Origin: a virus
IMG/VR virus record: IMGVR_UViG_3300028883_000044
Coordinates: 1 to 64,000 of that record
Strand: one strand, 5' to 3'
Length of the DNA stretch: 64,000 bases
Below the pieces are notes generated by a model that ran no database searches, was not told where the DNA came from, and saw only the letters and a program-made list of their open reading frames with translations. Shown piece after piece: positions 51,685 to 60,252 of this stretch. The position numbers and the translations under genes were made by a program. Position 1 is the stretch's first letter, and every line of letters begins with the position of its first letter.

Positions 51685-52569
51685 ATGGGCAAGTACGATA
51701 ATTTGCCAAAAGGTTTTTATGTAGATTCGGAAAGTGGTGAAGTAAATTTTGCTAAAGCGAAAGAGTTAGGTTATAAATTTTGTTTAGCAAGAGCGGCGGA
51801 TTGTGACCAGTTAGTTGAAGGTTCTTGGAACAACGCTTCTAATTATGTAGACCAGAAGTTTGCTGAACATGTTCAAAAAGCATATGATAACGGTTTAATT
51901 TTAGGTGCTTTGTACAGATTAGGAACTACTACTGACCACGCAGTTGATTGGAAATCTCCGGGCAACGGTTTACAAGCACAAGCTTTAAAGAAAGCTTTGG
52001 AAAATAAGACATATCATTTTATAGTTATCACAGTGCCAACAGTAAATAATACTGATGGTAATATGAAAGATTATTTATTTAATTTTTTGAATGTATGTAG
52101 TGAAGTATTTCCAAAAGTTCCTTTAGCTGTAGGCACTTCTCCAGATGTATGGGGATATGGTAATAAACAGATAGAAAACTTTATAGGGCAAGAAGATTTT
52201 CCACATACAGTAGTTGTATTAGGTTCTAGGGATAATTTTCTTTCTCCGGGCAACCTACCTTCACAAGGGAACTTAATGTGGAACGAAGGCAACAATGTTC
52301 GTATAGGTGATAGCAATTACTTAATGTTTTTCAGGTACATAGGTTCAGAAGGTTTACTTACAGATAGATTCGGTACACCAGTTAATTGGGATTATATGCC
52401 GAGTACTAGTGATGAGCCTACGGAACCTGGAGACGAACCAACAGAACCTGGAGACGAACCAACAGAACCTGGCGAGTACACCGGAGATATAGCTAATGCT
52501 ATAAATGATTTCAATGTTATATTTGCAGATTTTGTATCTGCATATAAAGAAGTTAATCGATTAATATAG
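51685..52569 (+). CDS. GH25-fold protein lacking the catalytic acids, 294 aa
   Basis: Residues 10-235 follow the GH25 plan: GFYVDSESGEVNFAKAKELGYKF at the start, FAEHVQKAYDNGLILGALY, then a strand at 111-120 in which the family's D-x-E pair is replaced by ITVP (Thr116, Pro118); compare VIDVED in the endolysin at 1105-1842. A Pro/Glu/Gly linker of three identical repeats (residues about 243-264) joins a helical tail. It is placed on the replication strand before a holin-like gene. Binding without cutting, or a new activity, is the inference. AAGG/GGAGGT site before ATG. Confidence 0.7.
   Translation: MGKYDNLPKGFYVDSESGEVNFAKAKELGYKFCLARAADCDQLVEGSWNNASNYVDQKFAEHVQKAYDNGLILGALYRLGTTTDHAVDWKSPGNGLQAQALKKALENKTYHFIVITVPTVNNTDGNMKDYLFNFLNVCSEVFPKVPLAVGTSPDVWGYGNKQIENFIGQEDFPHTVVVLGSRDNFLSPGNLPSQGNLMWNEGNNVRIGDSNYLMFFRYIGSEGLLTDRFGTPVNWDYMPSTSDEPTEPGDEPTEPGDEPTEPGEYTGDIANAINDFNVIFADFVSAYKEVNRLI
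52428..52473 (+). repeat. Three 24-bp repeats encoding an acidic Pro-rich linker
   Basis: Nearly identical units encoding DEPTEPG lie in the linker of the inactive GH25-like protein. The second and third are identical at DNA level over the visible stretch, suggesting recent duplication. Confidence 0.8.
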
Positions 52570-52579
52570 GAGGTAAACT

Positions 52580-52792
52580 ATGACTGTACAGACTGCATGG
52601 GAAAAATTTAAATCCCTGTGGAGTTCTAGGAAATTTTGGGTTTTGCTAGGCTCACTTGTTACAACATGGGGTGCTTATATCCTTGGCGACTTGGATATTG
52701 TTCCTGCTGTTTACGCATCTGTAGCATCTTTCTGTCTATTCTCTACTGGAGTAGCTTTAGAGGATGCTGGTAGAAACATTGGAATGAGATAA
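52580..52792 (+). CDS. Holin-like membrane protein, 70 aa
   Basis: Two hydrophobic segments (about residues 18-34 and 40-58) with a short loop, and the N-terminal WEKFKSLWSSRKFWVLL pattern of small phage holins. Ten bases downstream of the GH25-like gene, with an AGGAGG site. Together they mimic an endolysin/holin pair outside the late block. Whether it lyses cells is not shown. Confidence 0.7.
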   Translation: MTVQTAWEKFKSLWSSRKFWVLLGSLVTTWGAYILGDLDIVPAVYASVASFCLFSTGVALEDAGRNIGMR

Positions 52793-52796
52793 GCTA

Positions 52797-52816
52797 GGAG
52801 GGATTTTTTTCCCTCC
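52797..52816 (+). terminator. Hairpin with a T-rich loop
   Basis: GGAGGG pairs with CCCTCC around an ATTTTTTT loop. The T run is in the loop, not after the stem, so it is not a classic terminator; it lies four bases before tRNA-Thr and may be a processing or anti-read-through element. Confidence 0.4.
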
Positions 52817-52820
52817 AACT

Positions 52821-52892
52821 GCGGGAATAGTTTAGTAGGAAGAACTAGAGCTTTGTAAACTCTCAGCATGGGTTCGAATCCCATTTCCCGCT
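52821..52892 (+). tRNA. tRNA-Thr (anticodon TGT)
   Basis: The cloverleaf is complete: acceptor GCGGGAA with TTCCCGC, D stem GTTT/GAAC, anticodon stem AGAGC/ACTCT (one C-A mismatch next to the loop), loop TTTGTAA with anticodon TGT, T arm ATGGG TTCGAAT CCCAT, discriminator T. It reads ACA. No CCA end is encoded. ACA is a frequent codon in A/T-rich genomes and in the Thr-rich fibres. Confidence 0.85.
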
Positions 52893-52917
52893 TTTATAAA
52901 AAGGAAAGGAGGAACGT

Positions 52918-53178
52918 ATGAAATATGTTAAAAAGCCTATTACTATAGAGGCTGATGTTTATGAAGAAGGTATGGAAGATGGTTTTATAACTACAGTTTC
53001 TGGTTGTGTTACACAATATACTTCGTATAGATTAGACGAATCTTCTGTACCTTATATAGAAACTTTAGAAGGTAAGATGTTTATTAGAAAAGGTGATTAT
53101 ATTATTACAGGAATAGCTGGAGAAAGATACCCATGTAAGCCAGATATATTTAATAAAACTTACGAAAGGGTAGACTAA
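52918..53178 (+). CDS. PGDYG-type small phage protein, 86 aa
   Basis: KYVKKPITIEADVYE at the start and KGDYIITGIAGERYPCKPDIF at the end follow the widespread small phage family with a GDW/GDY-I-I-K-G-x-x-G-E-x-Y-PCKP-x-IF pattern (PGDYG). Function not established in the family. AAGGAGG precedes the start. Confidence 0.75.
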   Translation: MKYVKKPITIEADVYEEGMEDGFITTVSGCVTQYTSYRLDESSVPYIETLEGKMFIRKGDYIITGIAGERYPCKPDIFNKTYERVD

Positions 53179-53871
53179 ATGAAATTATATCTTGATGATA
53201 ATATAAAAATATTAAAAGAACTTTCAGGTATAGAAGTGGATTTAGTTTATGCTGATATGATATATGAAGATTCTAATTTTGAATGGGTAGATTATTGTGA
53301 AAATATTTTAAAAGATTCTGGTATATTTATAGTTCAAACAGATTATCATACAGTAGCTGAAATGAAACTATATTTAGATAAGCTTTTCGGTAAAGATAAT
53401 TTTATTAACTGGTTAATTTATAAACAGGAATGGGGAGGAGTATCTAAAAAATACTTTCCTAGAAAGCATGATGACATACTTGTTTATTATAAAGGAAATA
53501 GGTATAATTTTTACCCTGAGAGAATTATGATACCTAAAAAGACAGCAGGCACGGGATTAGATAAAAATAATAAAAGTTTAAAAATTCCCTGTGATGTCTT
53601 TGACGACCTAGGGAATTTTTCTACTATTGCAAAAGAAAGAGTTAAGTGGTATAATGGTAAAAACATTCAATGGCAAAAACCATTAAAGCTTATGGAGAGG
53701 TTGTTATTACCTTTTACAATTGAAAATGATTTAGTATTAGACCCTTTTATGGGAAGTGGTACTACAGGTGTATGGTGTATAAATAACAATAGGAATTTTA
53801 TTGGGATAGAAAATGATCCCGATGTTTATAAGATAGCAGAAGAAAGATTGAATAAAGGAAAGGAGTATTAA
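53179..53871 (+). CDS. DNA methyltransferase-like protein with altered catalytic motif, 230 aa
   Basis: The overall fold is an amino-methyltransferase: DLVYADMIYED near the start, WEW..GGVSKKYFPRKHDDILVYYK, and LDPFMGSGTTGVWCINNN in motif I. The catalytic motif should be DPPY; here it is DMIY (residues 26-29), so two Pro are replaced. Activity is uncertain. Could target another base or be an inactive regulator. Directly after the PGDYG gene. Confidence 0.75.
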   Translation: MKLYLDDNIKILKELSGIEVDLVYADMIYEDSNFEWVDYCENILKDSGIFIVQTDYHTVAEMKLYLDKLFGKDNFINWLIYKQEWGGVSKKYFPRKHDDILVYYKGNRYNFYPERIMIPKKTAGTGLDKNNKSLKIPCDVFDDLGNFSTIAKERVKWYNGKNIQWQKPLKLMERLLLPFTIENDLVLDPFMGSGTTGVWCINNNRNFIGIENDPDVYKIAEERLNKGKEY

Positions 53872-54294
53872 ATGGGACATAATAGTTTTATACCTTATAA
53901 TATATATTTATCCGGCGGTATGAAATCAAACTGGCAGGATAAAATTATTGAAGCATTATCAGATATTAATGCTAGAATTAAATTTATTGATCCTCGAAAG
54001 AACGGTTTAAAAAATCCTGTTAGTTATACTTATTGGGATATTAATTCTATTAGGAATAGTGATATTATATTTGCATACCTTGAATCTGATAACCCTTCTG
54101 GTTTAGGTTTAGCCACAGAAGTGGGATATGGTGCAGGTTTTGGGTGCTTAACTATATTTATAAATGAGAAATCTAAAGATAAGCATACCCATTTTATAGA
54201 GGAAGTAGCAACACTTTCTTATAGAGATTTAAATGAAGGTATTGCTATGCTTAAAAATATATGTGAGAATGGTTTAGTGAGAGGTATAAGATGA
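53872..54294 (+). CDS. Nucleoside 2-deoxyribosyltransferase-like protein, 140 aa
   Basis: YNIYLSGGMKSNWQDKI at the N-terminus, SDIIFAYLESDNPSGLGLATEVGYGAG with a putative catalytic Glu, and TIFINEKSKDKHTHF fit the Nuc_deoxyrib_tr fold. This may move deoxyribose between bases or cleave nucleotides. Placed in the nucleotide metabolism block. Overlaps the next ORF (ATGA). Confidence 0.75.
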   Translation: MGHNSFIPYNIYLSGGMKSNWQDKIIEALSDINARIKFIDPRKNGLKNPVSYTYWDINSIRNSDIIFAYLESDNPSGLGLATEVGYGAGFGCLTIFINEKSKDKHTHFIEEVATLSYRDLNEGIAMLKNICENGLVRGIR

Positions 54295-54530
54295 TACTAT
54301 ATATTGTTGAATATATTATTGCAATTATTATAGCAGTTATTATTGCAATTATTATAGATAAAGCAAACGATCGTAAATTTATTGAAGAAGAAAAAAACAA
54401 TTTAGATGAAGGAAAAATAGTCTTGACAAAAGAAGAATATCGTAGTATACTAAAAGAAAGACAGAAATATCTGTTGGCTTATTATAAATTATCGGATATG
54501 TTGATTGAGGAAAGGAATAAGAAAAATTAA
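54291..54530 (+). CDS. Membrane-anchored coiled-coil protein, 79 aa
   Basis: An N-terminal Ile-rich membrane helix (about residues 3-24) is followed by a charged helical region (KANDRKFIEEEKNN). Not recognised. Could be an anti-host or structural membrane protein. Confidence 0.55.
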   Translation: MILYIVEYIIAIIIAVIIAIIIDKANDRKFIEEEKNNLDEGKIVLTKEEYRSILKERQKYLLAYYKLSDMLIEERNKKN

Positions 54531-54531
54531 T

Positions 54532-55431
54532 ATGAATAGTATTTTAGAAAAGGTAATAAGTGAAGATTACGAATTAGTAGGTAATGGTAGATGGTTACGT
54601 ACTGTAGAACATGATTCACTTATTATTGATTCTAAAAAGCAACTTTTCTTTTGGAACTCTAAGGATTTAGCTGGTGATGCTTATACTTGGCTAATAAAAG
54701 TTAAAGGTTACAATAATAAAGAAGCTAAAAAAAGAATATCAGAATTAAAAGATTCTGATATTATAACTGTAAGAAGTTTTACAATCAAGGGAAAAAAAGA
54801 AGATGTTGTTGTATGTGAAGATTTGGTAGATGTTTTTTGGAGTAATGGGAAACATAAAGGTAATAGAGATTACTGGTATAAGAGAGAAATCTTTGATACT
54901 ACTATTGACAGATTTAGATTAGGACATTATAATGGGTGGTATACTATCCCTATATATCAGGATAATGAATTTAAAAACTTTCAAATAAGACGGGATTTAC
55001 CAGAGAAGAAAATAAAATCTTGGTATAGAGGAGTAGGACCACTCTTATTTAATTCTAGTATATTGAATTGGATTTCTACAGTTTATATAACAGAAGGATT
55101 AACAGATTGTCTAATTTTAAATCAAGCAGGGTTACCAGCTATTTCTCACAATACAGGTGCAGGTGGTTGGATGCCACAGTGGTTTAAATATTTTATAAAG
55201 CTAAAAGAAATTTATGTAGTATATGATAATGATGAAGCAGGAATAAAAGGAAGTAAATTTGTTGCAGAAAATTTAGGAGTATACCGTACTAAAATTTTTA
55301 CATTCGAAGGTTTCGGAGAAAAATATGATATAAATAAATACTTTTTAGATGGTGGTAATAAGGAAGATTTTAGGAAATTAGTTTTAGAAAAATCTAAATA
55401 TAGCTTTGCTATGGAAAGGAGAATATTATAA
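54532..55431 (+). CDS. DNA primase, TOPRIM type, 299 aa
   Basis: The N-terminus has the primase-like FFWNSKDLAGDAYTWLIKVKG of the zinc-binding domain fold, here without a full cysteine set. The TOPRIM region has VYITEGLTDCLIL and VVYDNDEAGIKGSK (D-x-D). It primes DNA synthesis with the DnaB helicase. The ATG at 54532 has only a distant AAGGA; an upstream TTG at 54505 is less likely. Confidence 0.82.
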   Translation: MNSILEKVISEDYELVGNGRWLRTVEHDSLIIDSKKQLFFWNSKDLAGDAYTWLIKVKGYNNKEAKKRISELKDSDIITVRSFTIKGKKEDVVVCEDLVDVFWSNGKHKGNRDYWYKREIFDTTIDRFRLGHYNGWYTIPIYQDNEFKNFQIRRDLPEKKIKSWYRGVGPLLFNSSILNWISTVYITEGLTDCLILNQAGLPAISHNTGAGGWMPQWFKYFIKLKEIYVVYDNDEAGIKGSKFVAENLGVYRTKIFTFEGFGEKYDINKYFLDGGNKEDFRKLVLEKSKYSFAMERRIL

Positions 55432-55793
55432 TGAAAGAGGCGAGGAAAAATGTTAATGGTTTTACAGTAAAACTTTGGAGAGGTAAGGAAAAGTATTGTT
55501 TTTTATTTTCTGAGGGAAGTTTTTGGGATGATACTTCAAGAGAATTAAAGGATGCTACTCTCTGTTCATTTAATTATAAAGATTTGCTTGTTAATAAAGG
55601 TCATCTTATTTCAACTATGGCTATCAGAAATCCAAAAGATAAACCTGATACTTATACAGGACAAAAAGTTGCTTTGCGTAGATTATTAAATGCTATACAT
55701 AATCTATATACGGAAGAAGATTTGCAAATTATTTGGAAAAAATTCTTCAGTCTTTGGGGCAGAGATGAAAGGGGAGAAAAAGTTGAGAAATAA
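55431..55793 (+). CDS. Unknown protein, 120 aa
   Basis: Not recognised; a central GSFWDDTSRELKDATLCSF and a basic helical C-terminus. Starts at the primase stop (TAATG) and ends inside the next gene. Possibly a replication accessory protein. Confidence 0.6.
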   Translation: MKEARKNVNGFTVKLWRGKEKYCFLFSEGSFWDDTSRELKDATLCSFNYKDLLVNKGHLISTMAIRNPKDKPDTYTGQKVALRRLLNAIHNLYTEEDLQIIWKKFFSLWGRDERGEKVEK

Positions 55794-56604
55794 AATTGTA
55801 AGTATAATAACTCCTGTGTATATTGATAATGACAGTAAGGTAGAAAAGTTATTAGATTTAGAATTGGAATTAGATAAACAGGAGTCTTTTGAATTTGAAT
55901 GGGTAAGAGTTTTTGACGGTTGTGATGTTGTAGAGAGCCATGCCAAAAATTTTAAAGTAAAAGATGTTCAGCTTAAAAATAATTATGGACCCTCTGTAGC
56001 TAGGAACGTAGGATTTTTTGTATCTGCTGGTACTATTATAGCTTTTATTGATTCAGATGATTTACCTTATAGTAATTTTATAACTAATATCTTGAAAAAT
56101 TTTAGTTCAAATATTGGATTAAAATTATTATTTTCGGCTTATGAAATTTTTGATACAAGTGCTGGAATCAAAAGTGGTGAGCATAATTTAAATAAACTAT
56201 TAGATATAACAAAGGTAGATTTTAAACTTCGTGATGAAGTTTTATTACTTGGCTTATCTCAAAATATTAATTTATCTACACCATTAGGTGTAGCTGTTGA
56301 TAGACAGTTACTCTATTTGTGTGGTGGGTTTCAGCCCGGGATTGTTTGTGGAGAAGATGGTATTACATGGAGACGGATTTTACAGACTATGAACGGCACT
56401 AAAATTTTAAATGAGGGTTCAGTTAAAATTTCAGATGATATAGTAGGAACATATTTTGTAAATGAAAATAGCCAATCTAGAACACAGAGGCGTTTTGAAA
56501 TGGGTGGTTTTGCTTTTGATGGTTCTGATATACAAGGAAAGAATGGACAATATTTAGATAATGATTGGTTTACTACTTTATTAACGGAGAAGTATGATGA
56601 CTAA
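55783..56604 (+). CDS. Family 2 glycosyltransferase, about 273 aa
   Basis: VSIITPVYIDNDSKVEKLL, FEWVRVFDGCD, and IAFIDSDDLPYSNF (DxD) are the GT2 GT-A motifs; GIVCGEDGITWRRIL provides the ED segment. It lies between primase and ThyX genes. The start is likely TTG 55783, six bases after GGGGAG; ATG 55765 is possible but with weak SD. A glycosyltransferase in the nucleotide block may modify DNA or host surface, not shown. Confidence 0.8.
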   Translation: MRNKIVSIITPVYIDNDSKVEKLLDLELELDKQESFEFEWVRVFDGCDVVESHAKNFKVKDVQLKNNYGPSVARNVGFFVSAGTIIAFIDSDDLPYSNFITNILKNFSSNIGLKLLFSAYEIFDTSAGIKSGEHNLNKLLDITKVDFKLRDEVLLLGLSQNINLSTPLGVAVDRQLLYLCGGFQPGIVCGEDGITWRRILQTMNGTKILNEGSVKISDDIVGTYFVNENSQSRTQRRFEMGGFAFDGSDIQGKNGQYLDNDWFTTLLTEKYDD

Positions 56605-57199
56605 TAGGATAGATGTATTAGATAAAGGTTATATAGAATTAATTAATTGTATTGGTGATGATGATACTATAGCAAGGGTAGCAAAATTTACCCGTTATAC
56701 ACCATTTGTTCAGGATAAGAAATCAACTAAGATGCTTATAAAGACTCTTATGAACAAAGGTCATACTTCAACTTTTGAATTTGTAGAGTTTACATTTAAA
56801 GTAAAATGTCCGATATTTGTAGCTAGACAGTGGATGCGACATAGGACATGGAACTATATGGAAGTTAGTCGAAGAATGGTTAGCACTAAACCGGATTATT
56901 TTTTAGATGTAGATTGTATTGCAATAGGTAAGTTAGAAAAGGTATATAATTATATTGATAATGTTTATTTAGAATTGTTACAGCAAGGCGTTAGACCAGA
57001 AATAGCTAGGACAATTTTACCTTTAGGTACTTATACGGAATTCTATGCGAAAGTAGATTTAAATAATCTATTAAAATTTTTAGATAAGAGGCTTGATAAT
57101 TCAGCTCAAAAAGAAATAAGGGAATACGCTGTAGCTATTTTACAGTTTTTAAAAGATATTGTTCCAATGACAACAGATTATTTTTTGGAAAGGAGATAA
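56597..57199 (+). CDS. thyX: Flavin-dependent thymidylate synthase ThyX, 200 aa
   Basis: The ThyX signature appears as RQWMRHRTWNYMEVSRR, with RHR kept and the E-V-S-R portion conserved. HTSTFEFVEFTF and RPEIARTILPLGTYTEFY are also typical. It methylates dUMP using FADH2 and folate. ATG 56597 is six bases after GGAGA, preferred over ATG 56594. Pairs with dUTPase and RNR downstream. Confidence 0.92.
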   Translation: MTNRIDVLDKGYIELINCIGDDDTIARVAKFTRYTPFVQDKKSTKMLIKTLMNKGHTSTFEFVEFTFKVKCPIFVARQWMRHRTWNYMEVSRRMVSTKPDYFLDVDCIAIGKLEKVYNYIDNVYLELLQQGVRPEIARTILPLGTYTEFYAKVDLNNLLKFLDKRLDNSAQKEIREYAVAILQFLKDIVPMTTDYFLERR

Positions 57200-57200
57200 A

Positions 57201-57752
57201 ATGAAAGGCTTTGGGTTTGATTTAGATGGTGTGTTATATGACTGGCATTCATCTATTTATATGTATGCGAAAAGTATGTATAATTTAAAGGAAGAATCGG
57301 ATATAGAATTTTTTAGGAATATGGTTGATGGGAAATATACTAAGAATTTTATAGATACACTTATGAGTTATCAACCGTGTTATACTAATATTGTACCTAA
57401 TAAAAAATTAGTAAAACTTATTAATACAATATCTAAAAATTTTGAAATATATTATATAACAAGTCGTTGGAAGAATCTAGAGTATGTTACTTCTAAGTGG
57501 TTAGAGGATTATGATTTTCCACAACCATATAATTTATATATGGATGAATATAAACCAGATGTTATAAGAAAAACATTTTGTAAATATTATGTAGATGATA
57601 TGCCTAAATGGGGTAATAAAGTTTTAGGAATTACAAACTTTATATATCTTAAAAAAAGATGGCACTATCAAGATAATAATTTAGAAGAGAAATCTTTTCT
57701 CATAATTAAAAATATTTTAGAATTAGAAAATAAATTAGACATTTTAGTATAG
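57201..57752 (+). CDS. 5'-nucleotidase-like HAD hydrolase, 183 aa
   Basis: Motif I GFDLDGVLYDW (Asp-x-Asp), motif II YYITSRW, and motif IV YYVDDMPKW fit HAD phosphatases of the 5'(3')-deoxyribonucleotidase type. Likely removes phosphate from a nucleotide in the same pathway. It begins one base after the ThyX stop. Confidence 0.8.
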   Translation: MKGFGFDLDGVLYDWHSSIYMYAKSMYNLKEESDIEFFRNMVDGKYTKNFIDTLMSYQPCYTNIVPNKKLVKLINTISKNFEIYYITSRWKNLEYVTSKWLEDYDFPQPYNLYMDEYKPDVIRKTFCKYYVDDMPKWGNKVLGITNFIYLKKRWHYQDNNLEEKSFLIIKNILELENKLDILV

Positions 57753-57762
57753 GAGGTTTTAT

Positions 57763-58179
57763 ATGGTAAGATTCTGTAAATTACAAAAATCTGCTGTTAC
57801 ACCTAAAAGGAAAAACAGCACTGATGCAGGAATAGATATTTATTCTAATGAGGACAAAACTATTCCGCCTCTTAGTGAAGCTAAAATCCACACAGGTATT
57901 TCAATTGAAATACCTGTTGGTTTTATGGGTTTACTAAAACCTAAAGGAAAATCAAACTGGTTAGTTGGTGCAGGTGTAGTTGATGCACAATATGAACCTG
58001 GAGAATATATAGTAAGAATATTTAATCCTACCATGTTTACATTGAATATTAAACACGGTACACCTGTATGTCAGTTAGTTATTATACCTATAAGCACACC
58101 TGAATTAAAGGAAGTCTCGAAAAAAGATTTGGAAAATTCAAGTGAACGTAGTGGTAAGGGGGGAATACACAATGCTTAG
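57763..58179 (+). CDS. dut: dUTPase, 138 aa
   Basis: Five motifs are present: STDAGIDIYS (1), PKGKSNW (2), GVVDAQYEPGEYIV (3, with catalytic Asp), HGTPVCQLVI (4) and SERSGKGGIHN (5). Trimeric dUTPase hydrolyses dUTP to dUMP for ThyX. AGGAGG start site. The last seven codons overlap the RNR start. Confidence 0.9.
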   Translation: MVRFCKLQKSAVTPKRKNSTDAGIDIYSNEDKTIPPLSEAKIHTGISIEIPVGFMGLLKPKGKSNWLVGAGVVDAQYEPGEYIVRIFNPTMFTLNIKHGTPVCQLVIIPISTPELKEVSKKDLENSSERSGKGGIHNA

Positions 58180-60046
58180 TGAGAAAGGAGAATTTATATT
58201 TAAAAGAAAGTACGCTTTGAATGAGGATGAAACTTGGGAACAGGCTTGTGTTAGAGTAGCTAGCCATGTTGCAAGTATTTTAGGAGACTCTGATGATTTT
58301 AAAAAATATATGAAAGAGTTTTATCAGATAATTGCTAATCTATATTTTTTGCCCGGTGGTAGAATCTTAAAGAATAGTGGTACAGATATTAAGAATTTGT
58401 TTAATTGTTTTTATATTAATATAGAAGATAGTAGGGATTCTATTTATAAAGTATTAAAAGATTCTGCTGAAATATTTGCATGGGGTGGTGGTTTAGGTAC
58501 ACGCATTTCCGACCTTCGTGAAGAAGGGGCAGAGATAAAAACATCTAATACAGAATCTTCAGGACCTCTTTCGTTTATGAAATTATTTAATTTAACTGGA
58601 GAGATAATTCAGCAAGCTTCTAGAAGAGGTGCTCAAATAGCTTTGATGGATATTTCACATCCAGATATAATTAAATTTTTGGAATTGAAATCAAAACCAA
58701 CAGCAGAAAATTATCAGTTACTTAAAGAAATGTCTGCGAATAGTCGTAAAGAAAATATAGAATTCCCTAACAGGGATGTTGTAAAAAGAACTTTAGTAGA
58801 AAATCAATTTACACATTTTAATATTTCTGTGGAAATTTCTGATAAATTCATGGAAGCTGTTATGGAAGATGCTGACTGGAATTTAATTTCCCCCAGTACT
58901 GGTGAAGTTAAAGATACTATAAAAGCTAGAAATCTTTTAAAAAGAATTGCTAAACAGATATGGTTATCAGGAGACCCTGGACTTTTCTTTACTGATGCTG
59001 TTTGTAGAGACAATATGGTACCATATGTCAGTAATAAGTTAGGCTGTAATCCATGTGCAGAAATAAATTTAATTTCTTATGAACCTTGTAACTTAGGTTC
59101 TATTAATTTACACAGATTATATGATAAAGAAATTGGTGGTATAGACTTAGAGAAGTTAACTCATATTGTAGCTACCGCTACTTTGTTTTTAACATTTGTT
59201 CATGGAGTTTCTTCTAATCGTGTTGAAGAAGTTAATAAAATGGCTCAAGGTTTACGAAGAATAGGCATAGGTGTTATGGGTTTTGCTGATTTACTTTTAG
59301 AAATGGGAGTGCCTTACGATTCAGACGAAGCTGTAGAAATTGCTGAAACTCTATCTGCATATATTTCTTATATATCGTGGATGACTTCTGCATCTATAGC
59401 GGAAAACTTAGGTACTTTTCCTATGTATGATAAAGAAAAAGTAGACTTGCATGTTATAGATAAGTTAGAAAAATCGAGTGCTAATTTAGATATGAGTGCT
59501 CTTAGAAAACTTATTGAGGAGAACGGTTTAGCTAATGTATCAACTACTGCTATAGCCCCTACAGGTTCAATAGCTTTATTAGCTGATGTTAGTTCTAGTA
59601 TAGAACCTGTTTTTGGTTTAGCATATACTAGATATATTACAGACGGTGAATCAAATAAAGTGAAAGAAAAGATCATTGAGGTTAATCCTATATTTATTTC
59701 TAAATTAAAAGAAGCCGAAATAGATGAAGAAACTGTAGAAAAGATTGTTAAGTATGCTGAAAAAAATGGTTCAATACAAAACTGTAAATTAGTTCCAAAT
59801 GAAATTAAAAAAGTTTTTGTTACAGCTTTGGATATAGAACCTTCAAAACATATTCTTATGCAATCTGCATGGCAAAAATATATTTCTAATGCTATATCTA
59901 AAACTATTAATCTACCAGAGAGTGCTACAGAAACTGACATATATAACTCTATTATAGAGTTATGGAAAATGAATGTAAAAAGTTCTACATTATATAGAGA
60001 TGGTTCTAAATATTTTCAGATATTGAACGTAGGAAGTGCAGATTAA
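58172..60046 (+). CDS. nrdJ: Class II-type ribonucleotide reductase without the C-terminal tail, 624 aa
   Basis: The barrel core is visible: LPGGRILKNSG near the N-terminus, NCFYINIEDSRDSI, GGGLGTRISDLR, and the active-site stretch GCNPCAEINLISYEPCNLGSINL, then APTGSIALLADVSSSIEPVF and LYRDGSKYFQIL at the end. Class II (adenosylcobalamin) is inferred from length and order and from the lack of a class I small-subunit gene. The cysteine-rich C-terminal tail normally following YRDGS is absent; the 37217-37417 gene resembles it. Start ATG 58172 after GGGGGG. Confidence 0.88.
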   Translation: MLSEKGEFIFKRKYALNEDETWEQACVRVASHVASILGDSDDFKKYMKEFYQIIANLYFLPGGRILKNSGTDIKNLFNCFYINIEDSRDSIYKVLKDSAEIFAWGGGLGTRISDLREEGAEIKTSNTESSGPLSFMKLFNLTGEIIQQASRRGAQIALMDISHPDIIKFLELKSKPTAENYQLLKEMSANSRKENIEFPNRDVVKRTLVENQFTHFNISVEISDKFMEAVMEDADWNLISPSTGEVKDTIKARNLLKRIAKQIWLSGDPGLFFTDAVCRDNMVPYVSNKLGCNPCAEINLISYEPCNLGSINLHRLYDKEIGGIDLEKLTHIVATATLFLTFVHGVSSNRVEEVNKMAQGLRRIGIGVMGFADLLLEMGVPYDSDEAVEIAETLSAYISYISWMTSASIAENLGTFPMYDKEKVDLHVIDKLEKSSANLDMSALRKLIEENGLANVSTTAIAPTGSIALLADVSSSIEPVFGLAYTRYITDGESNKVKEKIIEVNPIFISKLKEAEIDEETVEKIVKYAEKNGSIQNCKLVPNEIKKVFVTALDIEPSKHILMQSAWQKYISNAISKTINLPESATETDIYNSIIELWKMNVKSSTLYRDGSKYFQILNVGSAD

Positions 60047-60048
60047 TT

Positions 60049-60138
60049 ATGAAATTCAATAAGGTAACTTTGCCAGTTAAGACAAAAATCAATAGTTCAT
60101 ATTTTCCCGTTAAGGAAATTTTTAATTTGATAAAGTAA
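60049..60138 (+). CDS. Possible 29-aa peptide
   Basis: A short frame MKFNKVTLPVKTKIN... runs to TAA at 60138, right after the RNR gene and before the terminator. It is basic, with no good SD. Could be coding or just leader; evidence is weak. Confidence 0.25.
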   Translation: MKFNKVTLPVKTKINSSYFPVKEIFNLIK

Positions 60139-60185
60139 GTTAGGAACTGGGTACGCACACTAGAAATATAAAATAAAAAAACTGT

Positions 60186-60220
60186 GGGAAGAAGATTAAA
60201 AACCTTCTTCCCATTTTTTT
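60186..60220. terminator. Bidirectional terminator between convergent operons
   Basis: GGGAAGAAG (60186-60194) pairs with CTTCTTCCC (60204-60212), followed on the plus strand by ATTTTTTT and flanked on the other side by A residues (TTTTTT in the opposite direction). It ends both the rightward replication block and the leftward cassette. Confidence 0.85.
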
Positions 60221-60252
60221 ATACTAAGAAATTATTTAGTTTTAATTTTTAA

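Noticed and set aside
52797-52816. Intrinsic terminator before tRNA-Thr
   Set aside because: The T run is in the loop and no T run follows the stem, so I list it only as a hairpin with low confidence.
59368-59940. Minus-strand 190-codon frame inside the RNR gene
   Set aside because: Shadow frame of a well-supported gene; no SD and no domain, with low-complexity Ser/Ile composition.
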